Source: a virus. Taken from it: DNA of 21,270 nucleotides. The stretch spans positions 1-21,270 of the IMG/VR virus record IMGVR_UViG_3300046535_001472. One strand, written 5' to 3'. Positions 1 through 6,563 of the stretch are shown piece after piece (position 1 is the stretch's first letter; each line of letters starts with the position of its first letter). A program made the translations under genes and the position numbers. The notes beneath the pieces were generated by a model. That model had not been told where the DNA came from, did no database searches, and saw only the letters and a list, made by a program, of their open reading frames with translations.

Positions 1-350
1 GTCGCGCGGTCCCCCCGTGCCGCTCCTTGCTCAGAGGACCCCGTTCCTTGGTCATCAAGGATAGCTCCTTGATTGCTCCTTGCTCCAGCGCTCATCGCCT
101 TGGTCCTTGCTCCCGATCCTTGATCCTTGGTCCCTCGCCTTGGTCGCGCGTGCCGCTCCTTGGTCCTTGCTCCCGTCGCCGTAGCACATAGAGGCGAGCA
201 AGCAAGGAGATTGCGTCGATGTACCCGCCCCACCAAGGAGTGGGACGATCAAGGAGAGTGGTGATGCCGTGATGATCAAGGAGATGGTGACCACCATCGC
301 AGATGGTCGAGCAAGGAGTAGTGGGCACCGCTCCTTGATGCACGTTCTTG
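1..350. repeat. CCTTG-rich noncoding repeat array
   Basis: No convincing gene lies in this stretch. It is built from closely spaced copies of CCTTG or its complement CAAGG, about 19 in the first 362 bases, mostly as TCCTTG followed by A, G or C. Longer direct repeats are embedded: CCTTGGTCCTTGCTCCCG occurs at 98-115 and exactly at 158-175 (60-bp offset), and GTGCCGCTCCTTG at 17-29 and 150-162. CCTTG dominates to about 180, then the orientation flips to CAAGGAG from about 200 to 320. Open frames across it translate into repetitive low-complexity peptides, which argues against coding. The array sits just downstream of the leftward tail gene. It could be a cluster of protein-binding sites, an origin-type iteron region or a recombination hot spot; the sequence does not decide between these. 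Confidence 0.75.
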
Positions 351-941
351 CTATCTCCTTGTTCGCATCGCCCGCTCTATGGCGAGCGGCATTGTCCTTG
401 CTAACTCGCGCAACATTGATGTGGCGAAGTCATCATGAAATGGGACGCGCTTCGGGATGTTGGTCTTCGGCTTCAACACATAGAGCAAGGTCAATCGGCC
501 CTTCCGGTCACGGCTGTAGAGCACGTCGCCCTTGCGCACCGCAGTCGGCATGTTCTTCGGACGGAACCTTGCTGGTACGCCGCTCTGTGTCCTTGATATC
601 GTGGACGCAGGCACAGCAAGGTTAGAGCCGCCCATCGGGGCGCGCGTGCCGCCCATCGCCTGCTTTAGGAGATTGCCGCGATCAAGTTTATCGTAGATTT
701 CGACGGCGAGGGATTGCTTGCTGGCGCGGCTCTCCTTGGTGGTGAGCGATGCCATAATGAAGGAACCGTTCCTTGCATTGACGTGCTGCGGCCATGTGGC
801 CTTGGCGAGGAAGTTCCTTGTTACATCGGCGGCGCGGTTCAAGGCTATAGCCATCGCAAACGGAACCTGATCGGCCGCCGCACCAAGTGCCAGCGCCGTC
901 GCCTCGACTTCCGAGTAGTCCATTCGGACGCGCAGGACCAT
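351..941 (-). CDS. gpZ-like minor tail protein
   Basis: Encodes 196 aa. The pattern resembles the lambda gpZ-type minor tail or tail-completion family: an N-terminal helix with VPFAMAIALNRAADVT (about residues 26-41), a central variable region with MGGTRAPMGGSNLAVP, and a basic C-terminal helix ending IERAMRTRR. Length fits gpZ (about 190 aa). In lambda this protein acts late in tail assembly, so a virion role is inferred here. The start at 941 is supported by an AAGGA Shine-Dalgarno 7 nt upstream, itself part of a CAAGGA motif; an in-frame Met at residue 7 is an alternative. The gene is odd in context: its neighbours to the right are a surface protein and early-type genes, not tail genes, and the upstream gap carries two hairpins. 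Family assignment is by pattern only. Confidence 0.55.
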   Translation of the reverse strand: MVLRVRMDYSEVEATALALGAAADQVPFAMAIALNRAADVTRNFLAKATWPQHVNARNGSFIMASLTTKESRASKQSLAVEIYDKLDRGNLLKQAMGGTRAPMGGSNLAVPASTISRTQSGVPARFRPKNMPTAVRKGDVLYSRDRKGRLTLLYVLKPKTNIPKRVPFHDDFATSMLRELARTMPLAIERAMRTRR

Positions 942-966
942 GCGGCATTCCTTGATCAGGAAATCA

Positions 967-1006
967 GCGCACCGGAGACATGGGGTCTGGCTTGCCCCCG
1001 GTGCGC
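967..1006. terminator. Inverted repeat, possible terminator or attenuator
   Basis: Perfect 9-bp arms (967-975 GCGCACCGG and 998-1006 CCGGTGCGC) around a 22-nt loop, upstream of the gpZ-like gene and downstream of the leftward operon. There is no U-run, so it would be a weak intrinsic terminator at best; an attenuator, mRNA structure or binding site are alternatives. Confidence 0.35.
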
Positions 1007-1141
1007 CTTACTGGCAAACGTAGGTACTGAACTGATCCCCCGTTTAGCCAATCCTTGAATAGCGGCACGTTCCGATCCCGCTAAGTCCGTGCACTACAAG
1101 GATCACGCTCGCCGCGTGCGGGAACCTCTCTCGGTGTTCTT

Positions 1142-1180
1142 GCCCCACTGGCTGATCGAATGAGAAAAAGCCAGTGGGGC
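1142..1180. terminator. Inverted repeat at the end of the leftward operon
   Basis: Perfect 11-bp arms (1142-1152 GCCCCACTGGC and 1170-1180 GCCAGTGGGGC) flank a 17-nt loop containing AAAAA. It follows the last leftward ORF of the early operon, the expected position for a terminator. The loop is long and no T-run follows either arm, so a regulatory palindrome is also possible. Apart from this and the hairpin at 967-1006, nothing else is recognised between 942 and 1209. Confidence 0.4.
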
Positions 1181-1209
1181 GTCGGTGATGGCGGGAGTGT
1201 CTTACGCCA

Positions 1210-1302
1210 TCAACGGACTACTATGACGGCGACCAAGAAAACAATCGCCGCCGCCAGTATCAAGGCAACTACGATATCGGATCGCGACCACGCCCTATGC
1301 AC
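1210..1302 (-). CDS. Possible 30-aa single-pass membrane peptide
   Basis: A short GTG-initiated frame starts one base after the stop of the PEP-CTERM-type gene. It encodes 30 aa: a short basic N-terminus (VHRAWSRSD), about 19 hydrophobic residues rich in Ala, Val, Ile and Leu, then a terminal Arg. That is the layout of a small inner-membrane protein with its N-terminus in the cytoplasm. The tight spacing fits the rest of the operon, but I see no clear Shine-Dalgarno and the length is marginal, so it may be chance. If real it might partner the surface protein encoded just upstream; that is inference. Confidence 0.3.
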   Translation of the reverse strand: MHRAWSRSDIVVALILAAAIVFLVAVIVVR

Positions 1303-1303
1303 G

Positions 1304-2068
1304 TCAAGCAAGGCGTCTGCTACGCTTCTTGCGAACCAACGCCACCAACCCAACAAGGCCCGCACCAAACAACGGCAGGCTCGCGGGCAATGGGGTCACG
1401 ACTGCTGCCGGTGCCGCCTCGATGAAGAAACTATCTGGCCCATCGTTCAGCCCGGACATCAAGGCAACAAATCCAATCGTATCGCCGACATGCACATCAT
1501 TCAGGTTCAGCAACGCTCCGGTGATGGAGTAGTCGGGGAACCCGGTCCCGTTGTTCTTCGATGGCACGTTGCCGGTGGTGCCGCCGGTGAAGGACGCCAG
1601 CACGGTATGCGTGGTGAAGTCGAGGAAGAAAAACGAGTTCAAGGTCTGCGCCTGATTGGTGTCGTTGACATCGACGCCGATGCTAAAGCCCAAGCTCGTA
1701 TCATTGTGGGCGAGCAGGAAGGTCAGGAACGGACTGCCCGCGCCAATCGTGTAGCCGGTGGCGAATGTGTTGTCCGCCAGCGTGTTCCGTCCGCCGTTGC
1801 CTTGATCGGAGAACGCGGTGATCGAGGACACGTTGCCGTTGTTGCTGTAATCATTGTAGCCGAAGTTCGCCGGTTGGTTCGGCTGGTTCGCACCGCAGAT
1901 GACGCACGGCGCGTTCTGCGGCTGGTTCCCGGCGGGCACCACGGCTCCAAGGCTCAAGCTACCAGAGTTGGTCGTGTCCCAAGTCGCGCCACCAAGCGTG
2001 ATGGTGCTCGCGGATGCCGGGATCGATAGCGCCGCCAGGACAGCGGTCGTAGCCAGAAATCGCTTCAC
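1304..2068 (-). CDS. VPLPA/PEP-CTERM-type sorted surface protein
   Basis: Encodes about 254 aa, exported and probably cell-surface associated. The preferred start is a GTG at 2068, giving an N-terminus MKRFLATTAVLAAL then SIPASAST, a textbook signal peptide cleaved after ASA. An AAGGAG lies 9 nt upstream. An in-frame ATG at 2089 would put that Shine-Dalgarno inside the gene, so it is less likely. The middle is low in charge and rich in Gly, Asn, Thr and Ser, including a CVIC pair, as in many PEP-CTERM substrates. The C-terminus has the sorting tripartite: TPLPASLPLF (VPLPA-type motif), a hydrophobic helix (GAGLVGLVALV), then a basic tail (RKKRSRR). Such proteins are processed by exosortases of the host. 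No exosortase is present here. It is the last sizeable gene of the leftward operon, so likely a moron that changes the host surface. Confidence 0.8.
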   Translation of the reverse strand: MKRFLATTAVLAALSIPASASTITLGGATWDTTNSGSLSLGAVVPAGNQPQNAPCVICGANQPNQPANFGYNDYSNNGNVSSITAFSDQGNGGRNTLADNTFATGYTIGAGSPFLTFLLAHNDTSLGFSIGVDVNDTNQAQTLNSFFFLDFTTHTVLASFTGGTTGNVPSKNNGTGFPDYSITGALLNLNDVHVGDTIGFVALMSGLNDGPDSFFIEAAPAAVVTPLPASLPLFGAGLVGLVALVRKKRSRRLA

Positions 2069-2103
2069 TGCTTCACACTCCTTGTTCAAAATCCATCCGC
2101 TAC

Positions 2104-2445
2104 CTACTTACCTTGCTGCGGAGGAAATGTCACGCCTTGTCCCGCCTTCCATTCGAAAACCGTGAAGTCGCCGCCGTCCGTGATGATGACCCGCTCGACA
2201 ATACCCATCCTCACGGCAACGCTGTTGGTGTAATGCGCCGCCGCCTCGACCGCTTCCTTGGCGCCCACGTATCTACGAACGTATTCGTACGTGCCGTTGA
2301 TAAAGAACTGGCAAACGGAAAACTCCTGCCTTTCATGAATTAGCGCCTCTTGTAAGTGACCGCATACTGCGCAATCGCCCATGTGCGCCGCGCTCGGCAC
2401 ATAAGCGTGCGTCAGCGTCCAAGGCTTATCTTCATCTTTTGCCAT
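2104..2445 (-). CDS. Small phage protein with CxxC pair, unknown function
   Basis: Encodes 113 aa. The N-terminal half carries GDCAVCGHLQEALIH, a CxxC with a nearby His that could bind a metal or be redox active. The C-terminal half (FFINGTYEYVRRYVGAKEA then EAAAHYTNSVAVRMGIVERV) ends in FTVFEWKAGQGVTFPPQ. From memory this tail resembles hypothetical proteins of rhizobial phages; no function is known to me. The start at 2445 overlaps the end of the HTH gene by 14 nt and has an AGGT-type Shine-Dalgarno about 6 nt upstream. It belongs to the long leftward operon. The coding call is solid from operon packing and balanced composition; the function is open. Confidence 0.65.
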   Translation of the reverse strand: MAKDEDKPWTLTHAYVPSAAHMGDCAVCGHLQEALIHERQEFSVCQFFINGTYEYVRRYVGAKEAVEAAAHYTNSVAVRMGIVERVIITDGGDFTVFEWKAGQGVTFPPQQGK

Positions 2446-2725
2446 TTAGAACCTCGCTCACTCTGCCGCCGTTGCGCACGCCGACGCGCATCCCAATGTC
2501 GTGCATCGTCAGCCCGCGGTCCTTGGAAAGCTCCACGATCTGTTGGCGCATTTTGTTGGTGATGTGCACGCCTATCTTTTTCGCGTGCCGCACCGCAGGC
2601 TTGCGTGTCATCAACATCAAGGCATTGATGACCAGATTACTTGCTTCCTCGTCCAACTCGCGCGCCTGCGCGATCTTCTGTTTCGCCAGTTTTAGAAACT
2701 CACGTGCTGTACCGATGTCGCTCAT
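2432..2725 (-). CDS. Small HTH-type DNA-binding protein
   Basis: Encodes 97 aa from the ATG at 2725, one base after the helicase stop, with AGGAG 9 nt upstream. The C-terminal half reads MRQQIVELSKDRGLTMHD then IGMRVGVRNGGRVSEVLNGKR: a helix, a Gly-containing turn and a recognition helix ending SEVLNGK, typical of phage helix-turn-helix proteins. The N-terminal half is a Lys/Glu/Ala-rich helix with several basic residues (KPAVRHAKKIG). It is probably a DNA-binding accessory factor; target and role are unknown. A longer in-frame start at 2791 lies inside the helicase gene and is not preferred. Confidence 0.65.
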   Translation of the reverse strand: MSDIGTAREFLKLAKQKIAQARELDEEASNLVINALMLMTRKPAVRHAKKIGVHITNKMRQQIVELSKDRGLTMHDIGMRVGVRNGGRVSEVLNGKR

Positions 2726-2726
2726 T

Positions 2727-4310
2727 TCACTCCGCTCCTGGCCCATTGAATAAATCCCGTTCCTTGAACCGCCCCTGCTTGGACTTCGCAAATGCGATCA
2801 TGCGGCTCTTGACCCATTGATGCGTCTCGGCCGAGATGCTGCCCGCTGGCACAATGTCCTTGATCTCGTTCGCGGGCCAAACGCCCATCTTCTCGCGGTA
2901 CTGGTTCGCGGCCCATCCCGGCTTGTAGCCCTTGGTGCGCGCGTACGCCTTCAACTCAGCAAGAAACCGTGCCTTGTCGGCGATGGTGAAGTCCCGCGCC
3001 GGTCGCGCTTTCACTTTCGGCTGCGGCCTCAACTCGCGTAGCTCTCCTTCATCCGGCTTCACCTTGTTCTGCACTTGAGCAAGAAACCCGCACGATGGGC
3101 ACAGCGCCATCTTCGGCGGCTTCAGGTACGCGCACTGCGGGCACTCCTTGGGAAGGCGAATGCCCTCCGTCCTGTTTTCGTGCTGCGGTGTTTTTCCGTC
3201 GTGCAGGCCGATGTAGCTCGCGTCGATGTCGGTCACGAAACCAAGACGCTGATGATTGTCGCTGTGATCGAGGATCAAACAATGGTCCTTGCCCTCCGCA
3301 TTGCGCAAACCGCGCCCGATGATCTGCACGAACAGCATATCGGATTTCGTCGGGCGGCACATTGAAATGCAGCGTACGTCCCAATCAATACCCACGGTCA
3401 AGGTTCCCACGCTGCATACGACCTTGTATTCTCCTGAATGAAACTTCCTCTTGATCTGTTCCCGGCCCTCGATCCATTCGCCGGTCTTACGGCTGCGCTT
3501 CGTCGCCTTGTCCGTAAACGCATCGATGTAGCCGCATGGAATGCCCGCTGCTTGAAAATTAAGTTGTAGATGCTTCGCATGGGCACGATCAACCGCATAG
3601 CAGAGTGTCGCTCGACCTTCACCAAGCCTGATCCACGTATCCACGGCATCGGCAACCAATCTGCCATCGCTCATTTTCGCCGACAACTCTCCTTCGTGAT
3701 AGTCGCCCGCGATAATGCGAATTCCCGATAGATCGGGATGCGTCGGCGCAAAGACCTTGAACGGCGATAAATGCCCGCCGTCAATCATCTCTTGCGTAGT
3801 CGATGCCCGATGGAAGTGATCAAACCAACTGCCAAGACCCTTCGTCCAAGGCGTCGCGCTCAGACCTATGAACGGAACATCTCCCCATTCCGGCATCTTG
3901 TCCTTGGACAACCATCGCTCATAAAAGCGGAACCATCTGTGACACTCGTCCACCAGTACGACATCAGCCTGCGGGATGTTGTGCTTCATCAGGGTCTGCA
4001 CCGATGCGATCTGTACCGGCTGCGACCAATTCGTCATATGATGATCCGCCTGGATCACGCCGACATCATCGATGCCTTGTGTGTGAAACATCTCCACTGT
4101 TTGATCAACAAGACTGATCGTCGGCACCGTGTAGAGCACGCGTTTGTTGCGCTGCAAGGCATTCGTAACCAACACAGACGCCAACACAGTCTTGCCAAAA
4201 CCTGTCGGCGCTTGCATACAAATGCGGCGCTTTCCCTCTGCGACGGCATCGCGTAGGCTCTGTAATGCCGTTGCTTGATCGTAGCGTAGTTCCTTGATGA
4301 CCATACCCAT
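2727..4310 (-). CDS. SF2 DEAD/DEAH-box-like helicase with C-terminal zinc ribbon
   Basis: Encodes 527 aa, an ATP-dependent DNA or RNA helicase of superfamily 2, probably for phage replication or recombination. Visible motifs in order: a Q-motif-like RYDQ (residues 9-12), motif I APTGFGKT (34-41), motif II DECH (121-124), motif III SAT (151-153), and motif VI QIIGRGLRNAEGKD near residue 365. Two CxxC pairs (CPQC and CPSC, around 420-440) form a probable zinc ribbon, followed by a Lys/Pro-rich linker and a helical tail. The chosen ATG at 4310 shares one base with the upstream stop (TGATG) and has GGAG 8 nt upstream; ATG at 4304 is a close alternative. An extension to 4484 lies inside the upstream gene and is unlikely. 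It is the largest gene of the leftward operon. The family call is firm; substrate and polarity are not shown. Confidence 0.92.
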   Translation of the reverse strand: MGMVIKELRYDQATALQSLRDAVAEGKRRICMQAPTGFGKTVLASVLVTNALQRNKRVLYTVPTISLVDQTVEMFHTQGIDDVGVIQADHHMTNWSQPVQIASVQTLMKHNIPQADVVLVDECHRWFRFYERWLSKDKMPEWGDVPFIGLSATPWTKGLGSWFDHFHRASTTQEMIDGGHLSPFKVFAPTHPDLSGIRIIAGDYHEGELSAKMSDGRLVADAVDTWIRLGEGRATLCYAVDRAHAKHLQLNFQAAGIPCGYIDAFTDKATKRSRKTGEWIEGREQIKRKFHSGEYKVVCSVGTLTVGIDWDVRCISMCRPTKSDMLFVQIIGRGLRNAEGKDHCLILDHSDNHQRLGFVTDIDASYIGLHDGKTPQHENRTEGIRLPKECPQCAYLKPPKMALCPSCGFLAQVQNKVKPDEGELRELRPQPKVKARPARDFTIADKARFLAELKAYARTKGYKPGWAANQYREKMGVWPANEIKDIVPAGSISAETHQWVKSRMIAFAKSKQGRFKERDLFNGPGAE

Positions 4311-4588
4311 CAGCCCATCTCCATCGTTGGATCGGCGGCATCTAGTTTCTTCACCTTCATCGAGCTTGGCACCGGCTCGATCAAGAACATCAACCCCATG
4401 TCGTTGACCCACTTTATTGCTTGGTCTGGTTCGATTAGATTGCCGCGCAATGCGACGCCTACACACGTGATCTCCGCGTCCCACGCCTTGCAGCGCAGCG
4501 AACCAACTCGCAACGATGCGAGCACAAATTCTTTTTCGTCAGCCATCAGCAAACCGTCCTTGATTGCTGCATCGGTAAGTGCGGACAT
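4310..4588 (-). CDS. Small conserved-looking phage protein, unknown
   Basis: Encodes 92 aa from the ATG at 4588 (MSALTDAAIKDGLLMADE), then a balanced sequence of helix and strand segments ending TMEMG. The stop overlaps the helicase start by one base, so the two are probably translationally coupled. The frame stays open to 4813, but that extension is Arg-rich shadow sequence of the neighbouring Cys-rich gene, so the shorter form is chosen. No domain is recognised. Its position directly before the helicase hints at a role in DNA metabolism, but this is only inference. Confidence 0.6.
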   Translation of the reverse strand: MSALTDAAIKDGLLMADEKEFVLASLRVGSLRCKAWDAEITCVGVALRGNLIEPDQAIKWVNDMGLMFLIEPVPSSMKVKKLDAADPTMEMG

Positions 4589-4797
4589 GGCCCTTGATCC
4601 TCTTCGCACCAAAGATCGCGGCAGTGCTGCTCCATACATTGGCGGCACCGATATTCGAACTTCACTTGAACCGCGCCACCGCCTAGATGCCACGTCACCT
4701 TGGATTTTTGCATTTCCTCGCCAGCCATCAACATTCCGTGGCAATCGACGCAGACATTCGGCGGCCAATCTTGATTGGTTCGGGCTTCGATGGTCAT
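4546..4797 (-). CDS. Cys-rich, probable zinc-binding small protein
   Basis: Encodes 83 aa. The N-terminal CVDC (after NQDWPPNV) and a downstream CRQCMEQHC cluster, with further Cys at CRDLWC and CPH, suggest one or two zinc-binding knuckles. The start codon overlaps the stop of the preceding coiled-coil gene as ATGA, and no independent strong Shine-Dalgarno is visible, so reinitiation is likely. The 3' end overlaps the next gene by 43 nt, which is long for this operon, so one of the two starts could be misjudged. It might be a small DNA- or protein-binding adaptor; no family is recognised. Confidence 0.55.
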   Translation of the reverse strand: MTIEARTNQDWPPNVCVDCHGMLMAGEEMQKSKVTWHLGGGAVQVKFEYRCRQCMEQHCRDLWCEEDQGPCPHLPMQQSRTVC

Positions 4798-4985
4798 GGG
4801 GATTTCTGCTCAAGGGCGGCCACTAACTGCGCCTGTAGGATTACCAAAGTAGGATGGTAGGCGTTGACGTTAAATAGCGCCAATGTTGCCCATCCGTCCT
4901 TGAGCGCCGCCCGCAGCCGCTCAATCTCGGCTTCTTGCTGCTCAATCTTGGCTTTCAATGGCTCAATGAGGCTGGCGTAGCTCAT
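4794..4985 (-). CDS. Small coiled-coil protein, EIERLRAAL family (copy 1)
   Basis: Encodes 63 aa. It starts MSYASLIEPLKAKIEQQ, passes through the AEIERLRAAL heptad core and ends VAALEQKSP. The same core, the same ending and the same start recur in the genes at 7443-8300, so this is one member of an expanded family. Both ends overlap neighbours as ATGA. The Glu/Arg/Leu heptads predict a short parallel or antiparallel coiled coil, so oligomerisation or partner binding is likely. The function is unknown. Confidence 0.7.
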   Translation of the reverse strand: MSYASLIEPLKAKIEQQEAEIERLRAALKDGWATLALFNVNAYHPTLVILQAQLVAALEQKSP

Positions 4986-5320
4986 GGGGACGCCTTTCTC
5001 AGCGCGGTGTCGATGACTTCGATGCGGCGTTTGAACGCGCCGTACTGCCGCGCCATCTCCTTGCGCTCGTTCCTCGTCTTGCCCCACTTCACCGCGATAT
5101 CAAGCAACCGATCAAACGACCGCTTGCGCGCCACTCGCTGCGAGATGTCATAGACGTTGCCGACGTACGTGCTTGCTATCTCGCTCTTGGCCGCCTTCTC
5201 GATCTCGATTATCGGAGCAAGTATCTCCGCGAGCTTGTTCAACCTCCCCAACAATCCCTGCATCCCCTCTAATAATTCGCTGCGTTCCTGCCTCAGCGCG
5301 GCTTCCTCTTCCTTGGTCAT
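4982..5320 (-). CDS. Helical, charged phage protein, unknown
   Basis: Encodes 112 aa, starting MTKEEEAALRQERSELLEGM. It is almost entirely predicted helix, rich in Glu, Lys and Arg, with hydrophobic heptads around LLGRLNKLAEILAPIIEI, and ends TALRKASP. GAGG lies 8 nt before the ATG at 5320; the ORF continues upstream to 5395 but that part overlaps the preceding gene and lacks a better start. The stop overlaps the next MSYAS start as ATGA. The ASP ending resembles the QKSP ending of other genes at the same type of junction. No domain is recognised. Confidence 0.6.
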   Translation of the reverse strand: MTKEEEAALRQERSELLEGMQGLLGRLNKLAEILAPIIEIEKAAKSEIASTYVGNVYDISQRVARKRSFDRLLDIAVKWGKTRNERKEMARQYGAFKRRIEVIDTALRKASP

Positions 5321-5330
5321 TGCCGCCGCC

Positions 5331-5579
5331 TCATAGCCAAGCCTCCACGATACAAGGATCGTCGGAGGGATCACGCGCCAGCGAAACCAACCCAAGCTCC
5401 AGCATTTTCGCCCGCAGCGTATCGAGTTTCTGCGCGATCAATATTATCGATGAAGGTTTGTACGTGTTATCAGCCGCGCCCTTGCCAACTTCAAACACCC
5501 ATTGCAGCGCCACCCACGCATCAGGAAAGTCGGCTGGATGATCGTAGATCACCCACATTGTCATCGGCTCGCCACTCAT
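5331..5579 (-). CDS. Small phage protein, unknown
   Basis: Encodes 82 aa, starting MSGEPMTMWVIYDHPADFPD. The ATG overlaps the previous stop as ATGA; an internal ATG (MTMWVIYD, 5564) is an alternative. The sequence has a strand-rich N-terminus (WVIYDHP and WVALQWVFEVG) and a helical C-terminus with an acidic DPSDDP stretch. It resembles short hypothetical proteins of phages from Bradyrhizobium-like hosts in general style only. A 10-nt gap separates it from the next gene. Confidence 0.6.
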   Translation of the reverse strand: MSGEPMTMWVIYDHPADFPDAWVALQWVFEVGKGAADNTYKPSSIILIAQKLDTLRAKMLELGLVSLARDPSDDPCIVEAWL

Positions 5580-5704
5580 TGCCCACCGAATGAAATCACA
5601 ATACCGATGCACGGTACTGGCAAGACATAGAGCCTGCGGCTCTTGCGATCCCAAAATAGACCGACCCAAAAATCGTACCAAGCAAAGATTGGTTTGATAC
5701 TCAT
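5576..5704 (-). CDS. Very short conserved-type phage protein (42 aa)
   Basis: Encodes 42 aa, starting MSIKPIFAWYDFWVGLFWDR and continuing with a basic KSRRLYVLPVPCIG segment. It is rich in Trp, Phe and Tyr. Short proteins of this form (IKPIFAWYDxWVGLFWDR) recur in many proteobacterial phages and I recognise the pattern, although I know no function. Both ends overlap neighbouring genes as ATGA, which strongly supports that it is translated. The aromatic, partly hydrophobic N-terminus could associate with membrane or with a protein partner. Confidence 0.75.
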   Translation of the reverse strand: MSIKPIFAWYDFWVGLFWDRKSRRLYVLPVPCIGIVISFGGQ

Positions 5705-5937
5705 TGCAATGCCTCGCCGCGCTTTATCGCCACATCCTTCTCGAAGGCTTTGACGATCCACTGCAAGACTTCGCTTGGATTATCTCCGATATGCGCTGAC
5801 GCAAAGTACGAACCGTCTTCCGCCTCAAGTAATATGATGACCCCACCGCAGTGACCACACTTCGCCAACTGAACAGAGGATGCCTCAAGCACTGGAACAT
5901 TTTTGCCCCATGTCTCTGGCTTTGTTAATTTTGTCAT
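5701..5937 (-). CDS. Small protein with CGHCG metal-binding-like motif
   Basis: Encodes 78 aa. A KCGHCGG motif near residue 27 could be half of a zinc ribbon, followed by a strand-rich segment (GVIILLEAEDGSYFASAHIG) and a C-terminal helix (PSEVLQWIVKAFEKDVAIKR). It starts MTKLTKPETWGKNV, with ATGA overlap at both ends. No known domain is recognised. Its position inside the tightly packed leftward operon is the main evidence that it is real. Confidence 0.65.
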   Translation of the reverse strand: MTKLTKPETWGKNVPVLEASSVQLAKCGHCGGVIILLEAEDGSYFASAHIGDNPSEVLQWIVKAFEKDVAIKRGEALQ

Positions 5938-6206
5938 CCAAGCAACTTCTCATTTTTGGCATCAGGTTTCTTGAGTAGATGTTGATTTTGCTCACGCCAT
6001 TTTTCGAGACGCGAGAGCGTGCGAGCGACAGCATCGATATGCTCATGATCGCAATTCATAGTGCGACAAATCTCCAGATAGATCGGCAACACCAAGGCGA
6101 AGGCGTTATCTTTCGCGAGAAAAACCATGTACTGATCTTCTGGAACAACACTGTCATCCTTCGCCTTCCTGATCTCGCCGTAGAATTTTGCGTCCAATTT
6201 CGTCAT
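5934..6206 (-). CDS. Helical phage protein, unknown
   Basis: Encodes 90 aa, starting MTKLDAKFYGEIRKAKDDS. A full AGGAGG lies 5 nt before the ATG, one of the strongest Shine-Dalgarno sites in the window, suggesting that a new translational unit starts here; the upstream gap of 28 nt fits that. The protein is mostly helical, with a CDHEHIDAVARTLSRLEKW stretch in its second half. The stop overlaps the next gene as ATGA. No function is assigned. Confidence 0.7.
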   Translation of the reverse strand: MTKLDAKFYGEIRKAKDDSVVPEDQYMVFLAKDNAFALVLPIYLEICRTMNCDHEHIDAVARTLSRLEKWREQNQHLLKKPDAKNEKLLG

Positions 6207-6234
6207 GATATCCTCCTAGTGCCTCAATCTCCGC

Positions 6235-6408
6235 TCAGTCATCGCGCTCCAACTCCTTCCGCCGAAGATCGAGATCGGAATTCGCTTCATCGCGGAGCAC
6301 TTCCTTGATCAAGCTCACTAACATGCCCTCACGCAAATAGGCGTCCACGACCGCGCCAATCGCGTCTTGGAATTTACACGACTGTATCCGTTCGTCCTTG
6401 GTCAACAT
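6235..6408 (-). CDS. Small phage protein, unknown (57 aa)
   Basis: Encodes 57 aa from the ATG at 6408: MLTKDERIQSCKFQDAIGAV followed by helical sequence ending RKELERDD. The frame stays open to an ATG at 6516, which would add 36 basic, low-complexity residues. I prefer the short form because the extension coincides with a second frame (6402-6563) that has a better ribosome binding site and whose stop overlaps this ATG. If the long form is correct, the protein has 93 aa. No domain is recognised. Confidence 0.6.
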   Translation of the reverse strand: MLTKDERIQSCKFQDAIGAVVDAYLREGMLVSLIKEVLRDEANSDLDLRRKELERDD

Positions 6409-6563
6409 TTGCTTGCTCGCTTCGCTCTTGGATTGGTGCCCAACGCCCGTGGATTTGTGCCCGCCGCTCTTTTTGGCCCCGGTGGCAATTTTTCGCCGCC
6501 CCAATCCTTGACCCATGTTTTACGCCCGTTCACAAATCTCACTCTCAGCCTTGGTTTTTTCAT
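6402..6563 (-). CDS. Short basic protein (53 aa), leftward operon
   Basis: Encodes 53 aa: MKKPRLRVRFVNGRKTWVKD, then WGGEKLPPGPKRA and a GTNPRALGTNPRAK repeat. AGGA sits 5 nt before the ATG at 6563, and the TGA overlaps the next ATG as ATGTTGA. The N-terminal part has the alternating basic/hydrophobic/Trp pattern of a small beta-rich fold. It is very basic, so nucleic-acid binding is possible. The same stretch is open in the next gene's frame, so only one of the two readings is likely to be used. Confidence 0.5.
   Translation of the reverse strand: MKKPRLRVRFVNGRKTWVKDWGGEKLPPGPKRAAGTNPRALGTNPRAKRASKC

Noticed and set aside
1-350. CRISPR array
   Set aside because: The repeats are short, irregularly spaced and change orientation; there are no constant-length unique spacers and no cas genes.
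1160-2029. 289-aa plus-strand ORF opposite the PEP-CTERM-type gene
   Set aside because: It is the antisense shadow of a gene with a clear signal peptide and sorting signal; its own product is Arg/Val-rich without motifs and has no ribosome binding site.
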